Of a stretch of DNA of 52,404 nucleotides, positions 1 to 8,645 are shown piece by piece. This DNA comes from CAG-791 sp002390025 (lineage in GTDB: Bacteria > Bacillota > Clostridia > Lachnospirales > Lachnospiraceae). Below the pieces are notes generated by a model. The model ran no database searches. It worked only from the letters and a program-made list of their open reading frames with translations, and was not told the DNA's origin. Position 1 is the first letter of the stretch, and each line of letters begins with the position of its first letter. The position numbers were made by a program, and so were the translations under genes. The stretch lies in the NCBI GenBank assembly GCA_946543465.1, contig CAMNLR010000138.1:1-52404 (forward strand). Reading direction: 5' to 3'.

Positions 1-17
1 TGCGGCTTTCTCGCGGC

Positions 18-142
18 AGTAGTGACTTAAGACACCTGAATTCAAAATGTCGCTATAGTTCTTTCGGCATGGGCGACTTAACTCTTCATCTTTATCGCGA
101 TAGTAGTGACCTTAGGTATGTGAATACGCTATGTCGCTTTCT
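18..142. repeat. Degenerate direct repeats at left edge
   Basis: Two clear diverged copies share the frame AGTAGTGAC..TTA....TGAAT......ATGTCGCT, starting near 18 and 102. A weaker intermediate copy (GGCGACTTAA, then ATCGCGATAGT) starts near 71. The series may continue beyond the left edge. No reading frame is evident. Confidence 0.4.
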
Positions 143-165
143 ATTTTCCCGGAATAATTTCCATC

Positions 166-211
166 AAAAAAAGTGCCGCCGCATTAAATTGAAAATGCGG
201 CAGCACTTTTT
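166..211. terminator. Bidirectional intrinsic terminator
   Basis: A long hairpin with arms based on AGTGC(C)GCCGCATT and AATGCGGCAGCACT is flanked by an A-run on the left and a T-run on the right. It can terminate transcription from either side. It lies 87 bp past the fructokinase stop and is the likely end of that transcript. Confidence 0.85.
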
Positions 212-270
212 TAGATGTTTTTAGAAGAACGCTGGCTGAGTATTCCGCTTAATCAATGCGGAATACTGAT

Positions 271-308
271 GCTGAGGGTCAGCGTCCGTGCTGAGGATCA
301 GCGTCCGG
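271..308. repeat. 19-bp tandem duplication spanning a stop codon
   Basis: Two 19-bp copies of GCTGAGGRTCAGCGTCCGK lie end to end. The right copy contains the last codons and the TGA of the fructokinase gene read on the minus strand; the left copy repeats the GGACGCTGA end outside the gene. Confidence 0.6.
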
Positions 309-1281
309 ATTCTTTAATGTAGGCCTTGACTTCGTCGACAGTAGGCATGACGCAGAGGGCGCCCTTCTTGGTGGTGACGAGGGAGGCGGCTGCGTTTGCG
401 AAGGTGAGGAGCTCGTGGAGCTTGGCCTCATCGAAGCCGTCGAGGCCGTATTTGAGGACGTGGTAGAGGGCGCTTGCACAGAAGGTGTCGCCTGCGCCGG
501 TGGTCTCGATGGTGTTGGGATTGAGGAATCCGGGCTCAAATGCTTCGATGCCCTTGAAATAAGCTTTGGAGCCGTCGGGGCCGTAGGTTGCGAAAACGAG
601 CGGGATATTGTATTTGTCGATGATCATCTTGATGCCCTTGTCGAGGTCTTCCTCGCCGGTCATAAAGGTGATCTCATTGTCGGAAATCTTGAGGACGTCG
701 CACTGCTCGAGGCCCCATGCGATTTTCTCTTTCGCCTTCTCTTCGCTGCTCCAGAGAGGGGGACGGAGGTTGGGGTCGAAGGAGATGATGCAGCCGGCCT
801 TTTTGGCGATCTTCATGGCAGCCTTGGTAGCCTTCTCAACTTCATCATCAGTCATGGAAAGTGTGCCCAGGTGGAAAATCTTCGCACCTTCGATCAGGTC
901 TGCGTGCTCTTCCACTTCATCCTTTGTCAGCATGATGTCTGCGCCGGGTTTGCGATAGAAGGAAAAGTCTCTGTCGCCGTTGGGAAGCTTCTCAACGAAA
1001 GCCAGAGTCGTATGGACATCATTGTCCATTTCAAGACCGGCCATATCAATGCCTTCTCCGCCTGCGCGCTCTTTGAGCATGCGGCCGAACATGTCATTGC
1101 CAACTTTGCCGATAAAAGCAGTCTTGCATCCTGCCTTAGAGAGCATTGCAAGGACGTTGCAGGGAGCTCCGCCGGGATTTGCCTCAAAAACATTGTTGCC
1201 CTGATCACTTATGCCGTACTGGACAAAATCGATCAGCAGTTCACCCAATGCAGTAACATCATACTTTTTTTCAATACCCAT
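298..1281 (-). CDS. Fructokinase, PfkB/ribokinase family
   Basis: A 327-residue sugar kinase predicted to phosphorylate fructose with ATP in the cytoplasm. It shows the PfkB N-terminal substrate-binding signature (GGAPCNVLAMLSKAG), the fructokinase-like segment FYRKPGADIML and the C-terminal ATP/anion-hole signature TTGAGDTFCASAL with the catalytic Asp. I chose the ATG at 1281 because AGAAAGGCGG lies just upstream and the family N-terminus begins there. A longer frame back to 1410 adds 43 residues unlike the family. The gene stands alone with its own promoter and palindromic operator and a terminator downstream. PGADIML fits fructokinase better than PsuK or ribokinase, but substrate is inferred from family likeness. 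Confidence 0.9.
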   Translation of the reverse strand: MGIEKKYDVTALGELLIDFVQYGISDQGNNVFEANPGGAPCNVLAMLSKAGCKTAFIGKVGNDMFGRMLKERAGGEGIDMAGLEMDNDVHTTLAFVEKLPNGDRDFSFYRKPGADIMLTKDEVEEHADLIEGAKIFHLGTLSMTDDEVEKATKAAMKIAKKAGCIISFDPNLRPPLWSSEEKAKEKIAWGLEQCDVLKISDNEITFMTGEEDLDKGIKMIIDKYNIPLVFATYGPDGSKAYFKGIEAFEPGFLNPNTIETTGAGDTFCASALYHVLKYGLDGFDEAKLHELLTFANAAASLVTTKKGALCVMPTVDEVKAYIKESGR

Positions 1282-1410
1282 TATTTTTCCGCCTTTCTGC
1301 GTGTTGAGAAGGAGCTGCAAGGCATGATGGTCCATTGATGATTCATTGATTTTCCATTCATTTACCGTCTGCAGCTGCTGTTTGATTTGCTCCTCTTTCT
1401 TTCTGCTCAC

Positions 1411-1432
1411 AGAACCGGATGCTCCCGGTTCT
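1411..1432. promoter_or_regulatory. Second operator-like palindrome in the leader
   Basis: AGAACCGG and CCGGTTCT face each other across six bases. The half-site GAACCGG is the same as in the larger palindrome 23 bp further upstream, so it could be an auxiliary repressor site or an mRNA hairpin in the fructokinase leader. Confidence 0.4.
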
Positions 1433-1445
1433 TCCCCTGTCTGCC

Positions 1446-1482
1446 ATTATACAACAAACCGGTTCAACATTGAACCGGTTTG
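1446..1482 (-). promoter_or_regulatory. Fructokinase promoter with LacI-type operator
   Basis: On the minus strand a TATAAT -10 box lies at 1451-1446. Immediately upstream is a perfect inverted repeat at 1455-1482 with 13-bp arms CAAACCGGTTCAA and TTGAACCGGTTTG around two bases. It covers the spacer and -35 region, as expected for repression by a LacI-family sugar regulator. The -35 (TTCAAT) is poor. No regulator gene lies in the window. Confidence 0.7.
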
Positions 1483-1662
1483 ATGAAAAATGACAAAATT
1501 GCCTTTATTTCCGTATTTTCTTTTGTGCATATTTGAAGCGTGACAAGCCAACACAGACCACTGATTCCTATTCCCTTCACTATGAATGTGTTTTAAGAAG
1601 GACGTTTAGGGGGGCAGGGTGCTTGTATTTGCGGTGCATGATATGCGGCTATTCTGGTTTGC

Positions 1663-3027
1663 TCAGTTTTTGAAACTGTGTACGGGTGCCGGTATCCTGC
1701 CGCGGCGGTTGACGAACTCGTCACAGCCGAATTTGTTGACGGGGATGATGGGGGCATAGCCGAGAAGGCCGCCGAAGTCGACCATTTCGCCGACTCCCTT
1801 GCCGATCACGGGGATCAGGCGGACGGCTGTGGTCTTCTGGTTGATCATGCCGATGGCCATTTCGTCGGCGATAATGCCGGCGATGGTGGTCTCTTTTGTG
1901 TCGCCGGGGATGGCGATCATATCGAGGCCGACGGAGCAGACGCAGGTCATGGCTTCGAGTTTCTCGAGGGTGAGGGCGCCGACCTGTGCGGCGTGGATCA
2001 TGCCTCTGTCCTCACTGACAGGAATGAAGGCTCCGGAGAGGCCGCCGACATAGGAGGATGCCATGACGCCGCCCTTTTTGACCTGGTCGTTGAGCAGGGC
2101 GAGGGCTGCAGTGGTTCCGGGTGCGCCAGCGCACTCAAGGCCCATCTCGCAGAGGATATCCGCGACACTGTCGCCGACTGCGGGTGTGGGAGCCAGGGAC
2201 AGGTCGATGATGCCGAAGGGGACGCCGAGCCTGCGGGATGCCTCGCGGGCGACGAGCTGTCCGACACGGGTGACCTTGAAGGCGGTCTTTTTGACAGTCT
2301 CGCAGAGGACTTCGAAGTCCTCTCCGTGGACTTTTTCAAGGGCGCGTTTTACGACGCCGGGGCCGCTGACACCGATGTTGAGGATGCGGTCTGCCTCTGT
2401 GACGCCGTGGAAGGCACCTGCCATGAAGGGGTTGTCATCGGGTGCGTTGCAGAAGACGACGAGTTTGGCGCAGCCGAAGGAATCGCGGTCAGCGGTGCGC
2501 TCGGCTGTCCTCTTGATGACGCCGCCCATGAGGCGGACGGCATCCATGTCGATGCCGGTCTTGGTGGAGCCCACGTTGACGCTGGAGCACACGACATCGG
2601 TCTGAGCCAGGGCATCCGGTATGGACTCGATCAGCATGCGGTCGGCAGGGGTCATTCCCTTGGAGACCAGGGCGGAATAGCCGCCCAGGAAATTGACGCC
2701 GACCTCTTTGGCCGCGCGGTCAAGGGTCTTGGCCAGCAGGACAAAGTCATCACTGCAGCGGCAGGCACCGCCGCCGACGATGGCAATGGGCGTGATAGAG
2801 ATGCGCTTATTTACAATCGGAATCCCGTATTCTCTTGTGATCTCCTCACCGGTCCTGACCAGGTTGCAGGCGCTTGTAGTAATCTTGTCATATATTTTTG
2901 TGCGAAGGCGGCCGAGATCGGAATCCACACAGTCCAGGAGGCTGATGCCCATGGTGATCGTGCGGACGTCGAGATTCTCGCGGTCGATCATGGCATTGGT
3001 TTCGGCTACTTCAGAAAAATTGATCAT
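1663..3027 (-). CDS. UPF0210 / PFL-family protein
   Basis: A 454-residue protein of the UPF0210 (DUF711) family, whose members are usually about 450 residues and have no settled biochemical role. The start at 3027 is set by TCGGAGGAGCATT directly upstream; the frame runs open for 25 more codons without family likeness. Glycine-rich segments such as GGGACRCSDDF and ISGPGVVKRAL and the conserved start INFSEVAETNAMI are visible. The ACT-domain gene lies just upstream on the same strand, the usual neighbour, suggesting a paired function. It is cytoplasmic; no membrane segment is seen. Confidence 0.9.
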   Translation of the reverse strand: MINFSEVAETNAMIDRENLDVRTITMGISLLDCVDSDLGRLRTKIYDKITTSACNLVRTGEEITREYGIPIVNKRISITPIAIVGGGACRCSDDFVLLAKTLDRAAKEVGVNFLGGYSALVSKGMTPADRMLIESIPDALAQTDVVCSSVNVGSTKTGIDMDAVRLMGGVIKRTAERTADRDSFGCAKLVVFCNAPDDNPFMAGAFHGVTEADRILNIGVSGPGVVKRALEKVHGEDFEVLCETVKKTAFKVTRVGQLVAREASRRLGVPFGIIDLSLAPTPAVGDSVADILCEMGLECAGAPGTTAALALLNDQVKKGGVMASSYVGGLSGAFIPVSEDRGMIHAAQVGALTLEKLEAMTCVCSVGLDMIAIPGDTKETTIAGIIADEMAIGMINQKTTAVRLIPVIGKGVGEMVDFGGLLGYAPIIPVNKFGCDEFVNRRGRIPAPVHSFKN

Positions 3028-3202
3028 AATGCTCCTCCGAAAAACTTGCTGATCTATCATGCCGGAGTGCTGTGGTGCGTCGGCATTCAGAAGAGTTTTC
3101 ACGCAAACGAAAACTATGAGGGATCAGGCGGTTTGTGCTGTCCGGCAGCACAAATGCAGGTATAGTCAAAAAACGATCGAGAGTATTTGCTCTTGCCTGC
3201 GG

Positions 3203-3478
3203 TCAGATCCTGTGCATGAGGTCAAAGATTTCTTCTTTCTGGCAGCGGATCTGTACGCCGATCTTTTCCTCGCCGATTTTGGCGAGCTCGTCCGCGATGA
3301 CGCCGAAGGGCTTCTCGGGCTCTGTGACATCGATGATCATCATCATGTTGAAATAGCCTTCCACGATGGTCTGGGAGATGTCAAGGATATTGATCCTGTT
3401 CTCCGCAAGGTATGTGCAGACGCCTGCGATGATGCCGATGGTATCTTTTCCTACAACAGTGATGATAGCTCTTTTCAT
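3203..3478 (-). CDS. ACT domain protein, UPF0237 family
   Basis: A 91-residue stand-alone ACT domain starting MKRAIITVVGKDTIGIIAGV, typical of the small UPF0237 proteins that pair with UPF0210. ACT domains bind amino acids or similar small ligands, so a sensing role is likely, but the ligand is unknown. The ribosome binding site AAAGGATTAAAAAA lies in the last, diverged copy of the 64-bp repeat upstream, so the array supplies this gene's translation signal. The gene is 175 bp upstream of the UPF0210 start, same strand. Confidence 0.88.
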   Translation of the reverse strand: MKRAIITVVGKDTIGIIAGVCTYLAENRINILDISQTIVEGYFNMMMIIDVTEPEKPFGVIADELAKIGEEKIGVQIRCQKEEIFDLMHRI

Positions 3479-3489
3479 TTTTTTAATCC

Positions 3490-3740
3490 TTTTAAAAACT
3501 GTGCTGTTGGTTCGTTTTCAGAATTTGATCAGTGCGGAAGGAGCACTGTAATCTTTTAAACTACGCTGTTGATTCGTTTTCAGAATTCAATCAGTGCGGA
3601 GGGAGCACTGTAAGCCTTTAAAAAATGTACTGTTGATTCGTTTTCAGAATTCGATCAGTGCAGAGGGAGCACTGTAAGCCTTTAAAAAATGTGCTGTTGA
3701 TTCGTTTTCAAAACTCAATCAGTGCGGAGGGAGCACTGCG
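3490..3740. repeat. Four 62-64 bp tandem copies of a gene's 3' end
   Basis: The motif GAGCACTG recurs at 3543, 3605, 3669 and 3733, giving periods of 62, 64 and 64 bp. The right-most copy is the last nine codons and TGA of the hydrolase gene at 3708. Each of the other three again encodes SAPSALI(E/K)F and a stop on the minus strand, in different frames. Each copy holds a small stem (AGTGC...GCACT) with the loop TCCCTCC, or GGAGGGA on the plus strand. Confidence 0.9.
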
Positions 3741-4505
3741 TTTTGCGACACTGATGGGCAGTTCTTCAGGGCGGTAATCTGTGTCGGAAAACATGATCTC
3801 CACGCGCACGGTCTCGAAAGCGAGCTCGGGCAGGTTGTTTTCCTGACTGAGATGGCCCAGGAAGATGCCTTTGAGGTGGTTGTTGAGGACCTTGCTCAGG
3901 AGCTGGCCGCTGCTGGCATTGGAAAGGTGGCCCCGCTCTCCCAGTATGCGCTGTTTGAGGCGGTAGGGATAGCTGCCGACCTGCAGCATGTTGATGTCGT
4001 GATTGGATTCCAGCAGCAGGATATCCGAGTCCTTGAGGCATTCCCTGGTGTAATCGGTATAGCAGCCAAGGTCTGTGCAGACGCAGGCTTTTTTTGTACC
4101 CTCGTAGATGCGGTAGCCGACGGGGTCGGCAGCATCGTGGGAGATGTGCATGGGATCGATGGTGAGGTCGCCGACCTTTACCGGCTCGTCCGCGCGGACA
4201 CAAATGAATCTGGCGGGATCGATGTCCTGAAATTTGGGCATCTTTCTGATCGCGTCGATGGTTCCTCTTGTCGCATAGATGGGCATGTCGGAATGTTTGG
4301 CGATGACGGGAAGGCCTGTGATATGGTCTGTGTGTTCATGGGTCAGGAAGATTCCGTCGATGTCTCTCATATCCAGTTCGATTTCCCTGAGGGCATCTGC
4401 GGTCCTTTTTCTGCTGATGCCCACGTCCATGAGGAGATGGGTGTTGGCAGATCCTACATAGATACAATTGCCGCTGCTTCCGCTGGCAATACTTTCAAAT
4501 CGCAT
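3708..4505 (-). CDS. Metallo-beta-lactamase-fold hydrolase, YycJ/WalJ-like
   Basis: A 265-residue MBL-fold protein starting MRFESIASGSSGN, the YycJ/VicX type. Metal ligands are visible in THEHTDHITG (HxHxDH), in HISHDAADP and in the C-terminal LGHLSQENN region. Relatives are hydrolases or nucleases linked to cell-wall two-component systems in Bacilli; no walKR genes are present here, so that link cannot be assumed. It lies 21 bp downstream of coaE and probably shares its transcript. Its final nine codons are repeated three more times after the stop. Confidence 0.85.
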   Translation of the reverse strand: MRFESIASGSSGNCIYVGSANTHLLMDVGISRKRTADALREIELDMRDIDGIFLTHEHTDHITGLPVIAKHSDMPIYATRGTIDAIRKMPKFQDIDPARFICVRADEPVKVGDLTIDPMHISHDAADPVGYRIYEGTKKACVCTDLGCYTDYTRECLKDSDILLLESNHDINMLQVGSYPYRLKQRILGERGHLSNASSGQLLSKVLNNHLKGIFLGHLSQENNLPELAFETVRVEIMFSDTDYRPEELPISVAKRSAPSALIEF

Positions 4506-4526
4506 AGATTCTTTATTCTCTTTCTG

Positions 4527-5180
4527 TTACTTTTCTTTTTTGGTGATGCCATAGGCAAGAAGTGCGCCGTCCACCTGGGCGCAGGCATTTTCAATGGTCC
4601 CGCTGTTGTCGATGACGACGTCGGCGTTTTCCCGGAAGGTCTGTTCGGAGAGCTGGCTGCGGAGGATGCTGTCGATCTTCTCGTCGCTGTAGCCGCGGGA
4701 AGCCTTGAGGCGCCTGCGGCGCTCATTTTCATCACAGTAGATATACCACATGGCATCGACGTCTCTGCCGTATCCGCACTCGATGAGGAGGGCGGCTTCA
4801 ACGACAAAAAAGTCGAGCTTTCCGAGTTCTTTTTCTATGGCGAACGTAGACAGTATATACTGTTTTACCGCGGGATGCACGAGGTTATTGACTTTTTTTA
4901 AGAGGGAAGGTTCGGAGAAGATCCTGCGTGCCATCTCGGGATTGTTGATCCTGCCGTCTTCGAGTGTGATGGGGGCAGGGGTCTCTCCTTTCTCGGGATC
5001 GGCTGCCGGGTACTCTTCGAGAAGGCGGATCAGGGGCTCGTAGATGGCGCCGCCGGGTGCCTCGAGGGTGCGGGCCGCTTCATCCGCAAGGAGTATGCAG
5101 CAGTTGTAATTCGATTTCATATAATTCAGGATCTCGGATTTTCCTGCTCCTACGCCGCCTGTAACACCTATGAGTTTCAA
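4527..5180 (-). CDS. coaE: Dephospho-CoA kinase
   Basis: A 217-residue P-loop kinase that phosphorylates dephospho-CoA, the last step of coenzyme A synthesis. The Walker A motif GVTGGVGAGKSE is at the N-terminus, LADEAAR follows, and the family segment VVEAALLIECGYG is present. The start codon is TTG at 5180, preceded by GAGAGGAAAAAGAA; no in-frame ATG fits. A short insertion around residues 60-75 (PAADPEKGETPAP) is unusual. It probably forms a two-gene unit with the MBL-fold gene. Confidence 0.93.
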   Translation of the reverse strand: MKLIGVTGGVGAGKSEILNYMKSNYNCCILLADEAARTLEAPGGAIYEPLIRLLEEYPAADPEKGETPAPITLEDGRINNPEMARRIFSEPSLLKKVNNLVHPAVKQYILSTFAIEKELGKLDFFVVEAALLIECGYGRDVDAMWYIYCDENERRRRLKASRGYSDEKIDSILRSQLSEQTFRENADVVIDNSGTIENACAQVDGALLAYGITKKEK

Positions 5181-5392
5181 TTCTTTTTCCTCTCTTTCCT
5201 GATTGTGTTGGTCCGATCATGTCATTTCATAACATTCAGATTGTGACGCGCGCCGATGCTGCGGGGCATTGCCTTTAATTTCTTGATTTGTGCTGCTCAG
5301 CGGAGCTGCGGGGCATTGCGGTCACGGATTATTATGCTGCTCTTGTGTGAAAAATGCGGCAGCTGAGTAAAGAGTCCTGCGGAGCAGAAAAA

Positions 5393-5470
5393 GCGGGACA
5401 GGAGAAATCGTCCTCTGGGTCCCGAGGTTCCGGGAAAAGCGGGACAGGCAGAACCGTCCCCAGTGTCCCA
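5393..5470. repeat. Pair of REP-like palindromic elements
   Basis: Two related copies, GCGGGACAGG...CGTCC...GGGTCCC at 5393-5425 and GCGGGACAGGCAGAACCGTCCCC...TGTCCC at 5439-5470, sit just past the polA stop. The GGGACA...GAACCGTCCCC...TGTCCC pattern resembles dispersed REP-type elements mobilised by Y1-type transposases in Clostridia. No transposase is present. The rest of the 298-bp spacer (5181-5478) holds only a short direct repeat, GCTGCGGGGCATTGC. Confidence 0.5.
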
Positions 5471-5478
5471 AAAATCGT

Positions 5479-8304
5479 TTATTTTGCCAGGTACCAGTCG
5501 GTGCCGTTGTGGACGTCGGTCTCGAGGGGGACGGAGAGGTCGGCTGATCTCTGCATCTCCTCTTCGAGGATGGCGTGCACCTTAGCTTCCTCGCCGGGTG
5601 CTGTCTCGATGAGGAGTTCGTCATGGATCTGCAGGATGAGTTTTGAGCGGAGGTCTTCGCGCAGAAGGCGTTCCCACACGCGGATCATGGCGATCTTCAT
5701 GATGTCGGCTGCGGATCCCTGGATGGGCGAGTTCATGGCGACGCGCTCGCCGAAGGAGCGCTGCATGAAGTTGCTGGAGGAGAGCTCCGGGACAGGGCGC
5801 CTGCGTCCGTACATAGTCAGGGCATAGCCCTTGGACTTTGCGGAGGCCACAAGGTTGTCCAGGAAGGTCTTGATGCCCGGATAGGTCTTGAAATAAGCTT
5901 TGATATACTCGGCCGCCTCGGCGCGGGAGATGGAAAGGCCCTGGGAGAGGCCGAAGGAGCTGATTCCGTAGACGATGCCGAAGTTGACTGCCTTGGCGTT
6001 GCGCCTCTGGAGAGGGGTGACCTCTTCAAAGGGTGTATGGAAGACTTTTGACGCAGTGATGCGGTGGATGTCTTCGTTCTCCTGATAGGCCTCGATGAGC
6101 CCGGGATCTCCGGACATGTGGGCCAGGATGCGGAGCTCGATCTGGGAGTAGTCCGCATCTGTAAAGGTGTAGCCGTCACAGGGGACGAAGGCCTTGCGGA
6201 TCTGCCTGCCCAGGTCTGTCTTCATGGGAATGTTCTGCAGGTTGGGATCGGTGGAGCTGATCCGGCCTGTCGCTGTGATGGTCTGGTTTAAGGTAGTATG
6301 GATCCTCTGGTCGTCCGCCACGAAGGCCATGAGTCCGTCGGCATAGGTCGAGCGGAGCTTTGTGAGGCCGCGATATTCAAGGATGTCGTTGACAACGGGG
6401 TAGTCAGGGGCAAGTTTTTCCAGTACACCGGCCGCCGTTGAGTAGCCGGTCTTGGTCTTCTTGCCGCCGGGAAGGCCCATTTTCTCAAAGAGAACTTCGC
6501 CCAGCTGTTTGGGAGAGGCGATATTGAAGGTCTCTCCGGTCTCCTGATAGATCTTCTGTTCCAGCTCGTCGATCCTGCCGCTGAGGCTCTCGCTGTATTC
6601 GCGCAGGGCACTGGGCTGAATGCGGATGCCCAGCCGCTCCATGTCGGCCAGGATAAAGGTCAGGGGCCTCTCAATGCCGGTGTAAAGTTCCCACATGCCC
6701 TCTTCCGTGAGTTTTTCACGCAGGGGCAGGGCAGCCTGGCGCAGGGCCTGGGCGGCGCGGCAGGCGTATCCGGCAACGGCATCCGGGTCTTCCCCCATTG
6801 CCTCGGACCATGTTTTCTTATTAAAAAGGGATTTTCTGGTCTGCAGGGAGATCCCCAGGTATTCGCTGGCCACGTCCTCGATCTCATAGTCGTTCTTGAG
6901 AGGATTGACGAGATAGGCGCAGACAAGGAGGTCCATGATGCCTTCCAGGCGGACCCTTCCGTCAAATTCTTTTCGGGGTTCGATCCCCCACAGGGGCATA
7001 TGGTCTTTGTGATTAAAGAGGGCCAAAACGGCATTTTCACCGGATCCGGCAGAGGCATCGCGCACATTGATCCTGATAGTCTTCAAAAAGGCTGCGAGTT
7101 CATCCGCGGAGAGATCCTGTCCCGGGCGGATAAAAAAGTCCGCGGAAGAGGAGGAATCGGACTCCCTGTCAAGGACACAGGACAGGGCCGCGCCTGAAAG
7201 GACGCTCTGCTCTTCCATCCCGTAGCCTGCTCGGTCCAGGACGGGCCAGATCCCGATCACACAGGGGGCAGGCTGATTCTGCGGATCCTGCGGACCGTCA
7301 TCCTCCTCCGAAAGAGGAAGAGCTGCCGAACGGATCCCTGAGAGAAGTTTTTCCTCAAGATCCTTCAGCGCCTGCAGATCTTCGATCATACGGACGGAAA
7401 AAGGCTCTTCCTTTTCTTCAATGACATCCCGCTCAAAGCGGTTGAGGAAGTTTTTGAAGCCCAGTTCCGTACAAAGTTCAAAGGCCTCGCGGGTAAAATA
7501 TCCGTCCGCTTTGGCTTTGGCGGTGTCCAGTTCGACATCACAGTCGGTCTTGATGGTCACCAGGAAGAGGCTCATATAGGCCTTGTCCTCGTTTTCCGCC
7601 AGGTTTTTGTGGAGAGCGGGCTTTTTAATCTCATCCAGGCGGGCATAGACGCCGTCGACAGAGCCGTACTCCCTGATCAGGGAGATGGCGGTCTTCTCTC
7701 CCACCTTGGGGACGCCGGGGATGTTGTCCGAGGAATCGCCCATCAGGGCCTTGACATCAATGAACTGGCCGGGGGTCACTCCGTAGGTCTCCATGACCTG
7801 TTGGGTCCGGAAATCGTCGATCACAGTCTGCCCCTGTCTGGTGCGGGGAATGCGGATCGTGATATTGTCCGAGGCGATCTGCAGAAGATCCCGGTCGCCG
7901 GACAAAAGGACGACCTCCATGCCCTGTGCCTCCGCCTTTTTGGCGAGCGTGCCGAGAATATCATCGGCCTCAAGCCCTGCCTGCTCGCGGATCTCGATGC
8001 CCATGGCAGAGAGCATTTTTTTCATCAGGGGTACCTGTTCGCGGAGCTCCTCGGGCATGGACTTGCGCGTGCCCTTGTAGTCCGCATATTTTTCGTGGCG
8101 GAAGGTGGGCGCGTGTACGTCAAAAGCCACCGTCAGATAGTCCGGCTTGAGTTCATCCAGCTGACTGAAGAGGATATTCAGAAATCCGTAGACTGCGCCT
8201 GTATGCAGTCCTTTTGCGTTGGTCAGATCCGGCATTCCGTAGAAAGCCCGGTTCAGAATGCTGTGTCCGTCAACCAGCAGCAGTTTCTTTTTCTCGTCGC
8301 TCAT
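5479..8304 (-). CDS. polA: DNA polymerase I
   Basis: A 941-residue family A polymerase for repair and Okazaki-fragment processing. The N-terminal 5'-3' exonuclease domain (LLLVDGHSILNRAFYG, DSSDNIPGVPKVGEKTA) is intact. The palm has motif A DYSQIELRILAHMSGD, motif B RRNAKAVNFGIVYG and motif C QIHDELLIE. The middle 3'-5' exonuclease domain lacks recognisable DxE and NxxxD catalytic motifs (IGIWPVLD, FNHKDH), so proofreading is probably lost, as in many Gram-positive and Thermus enzymes. I chose the ATG at 8304, after AAAGAGAG. An ATG at 8325 overlaps the upstream stop as TAATG and would add seven residues, so coupling is possible. Confidence 0.95.
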   Translation of the reverse strand: MSDEKKKLLLVDGHSILNRAFYGMPDLTNAKGLHTGAVYGFLNILFSQLDELKPDYLTVAFDVHAPTFRHEKYADYKGTRKSMPEELREQVPLMKKMLSAMGIEIREQAGLEADDILGTLAKKAEAQGMEVVLLSGDRDLLQIASDNITIRIPRTRQGQTVIDDFRTQQVMETYGVTPGQFIDVKALMGDSSDNIPGVPKVGEKTAISLIREYGSVDGVYARLDEIKKPALHKNLAENEDKAYMSLFLVTIKTDCDVELDTAKAKADGYFTREAFELCTELGFKNFLNRFERDVIEEKEEPFSVRMIEDLQALKDLEEKLLSGIRSAALPLSEEDDGPQDPQNQPAPCVIGIWPVLDRAGYGMEEQSVLSGAALSCVLDRESDSSSSADFFIRPGQDLSADELAAFLKTIRINVRDASAGSGENAVLALFNHKDHMPLWGIEPRKEFDGRVRLEGIMDLLVCAYLVNPLKNDYEIEDVASEYLGISLQTRKSLFNKKTWSEAMGEDPDAVAGYACRAAQALRQAALPLREKLTEEGMWELYTGIERPLTFILADMERLGIRIQPSALREYSESLSGRIDELEQKIYQETGETFNIASPKQLGEVLFEKMGLPGGKKTKTGYSTAAGVLEKLAPDYPVVNDILEYRGLTKLRSTYADGLMAFVADDQRIHTTLNQTITATGRISSTDPNLQNIPMKTDLGRQIRKAFVPCDGYTFTDADYSQIELRILAHMSGDPGLIEAYQENEDIHRITASKVFHTPFEEVTPLQRRNAKAVNFGIVYGISSFGLSQGLSISRAEAAEYIKAYFKTYPGIKTFLDNLVASAKSKGYALTMYGRRRPVPELSSSNFMQRSFGERVAMNSPIQGSAADIMKIAMIRVWERLLREDLRSKLILQIHDELLIETAPGEEAKVHAILEEEMQRSADLSVPLETDVHNGTDWYLAK

Positions 8305-8324
8305 CGCAGATATACTCTCTTTCA

Positions 8325-8645
8325 TTAAATCAAATACAGAATAACTGTCACGACTGCCGCGGCTATGGCAGCACTCTCGAAAACAGCGGCTGTGATGGAC
8401 AGCCTCTTTCTCGCGCGGAGAAGCTTCTTTTCTTTTTCAATATATTCGGGAAGATCTTTTGAAAGGTTGACTTCCTCTCCGACATCCATCTGGTTAAAAA
8501 CCTTGTCAACCAGATACTGGATCTCCAGTTCCTCCCTGCAGCCTTTGCAGCTGTCCAGGTGGCTGAGAAAAATGCGGAGGGAGTCATTGTCCAGCGTATC
8601 CTCCATAAAAGCGGGGATCATGCTGGAGAATTCCTTGCAGGTCAT
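8325..8645 (-). CDS. Putative zinc-finger (zf-HC2) membrane protein
   Basis: A 106-residue protein starting MTCKEFSSMIPAFMED, with HLDSCKGC giving the HxxxCxxC ligands of anti-sigma-factor zinc fingers, an amphipathic middle and one C-terminal membrane segment (about residues 86-106). The layout matches anti-sigma-factor-like proteins, but no ECF sigma gene is adjacent, so a sigma partner is not shown. The ribosome binding site is GGAGG. Its stop overlaps a possible polA start, suggesting co-transcription with polA. Confidence 0.75.
   Translation of the reverse strand: MTCKEFSSMIPAFMEDTLDNDSLRIFLSHLDSCKGCREELEIQYLVDKVFNQMDVGEEVNLSKDLPEYIEKEKKLLRARKRLSITAAVFESAAIAAAVVTVILYLI

Noticed and set aside
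298..1281. Pseudouridine kinase PsuK partner for the PsuG fusion
   Set aside because: The PGADIML segment and overall features fit fructokinase, and the gene is about 29 kb away with its own sugar-type operator.
1678..3165. Long plus-strand open frame opposite the UPF0210 gene
   Set aside because: It is antisense to a clear family member and composed of Asp/Gly/Ala codons expected from reading a GC-rich gene backwards; no ribosome binding site.
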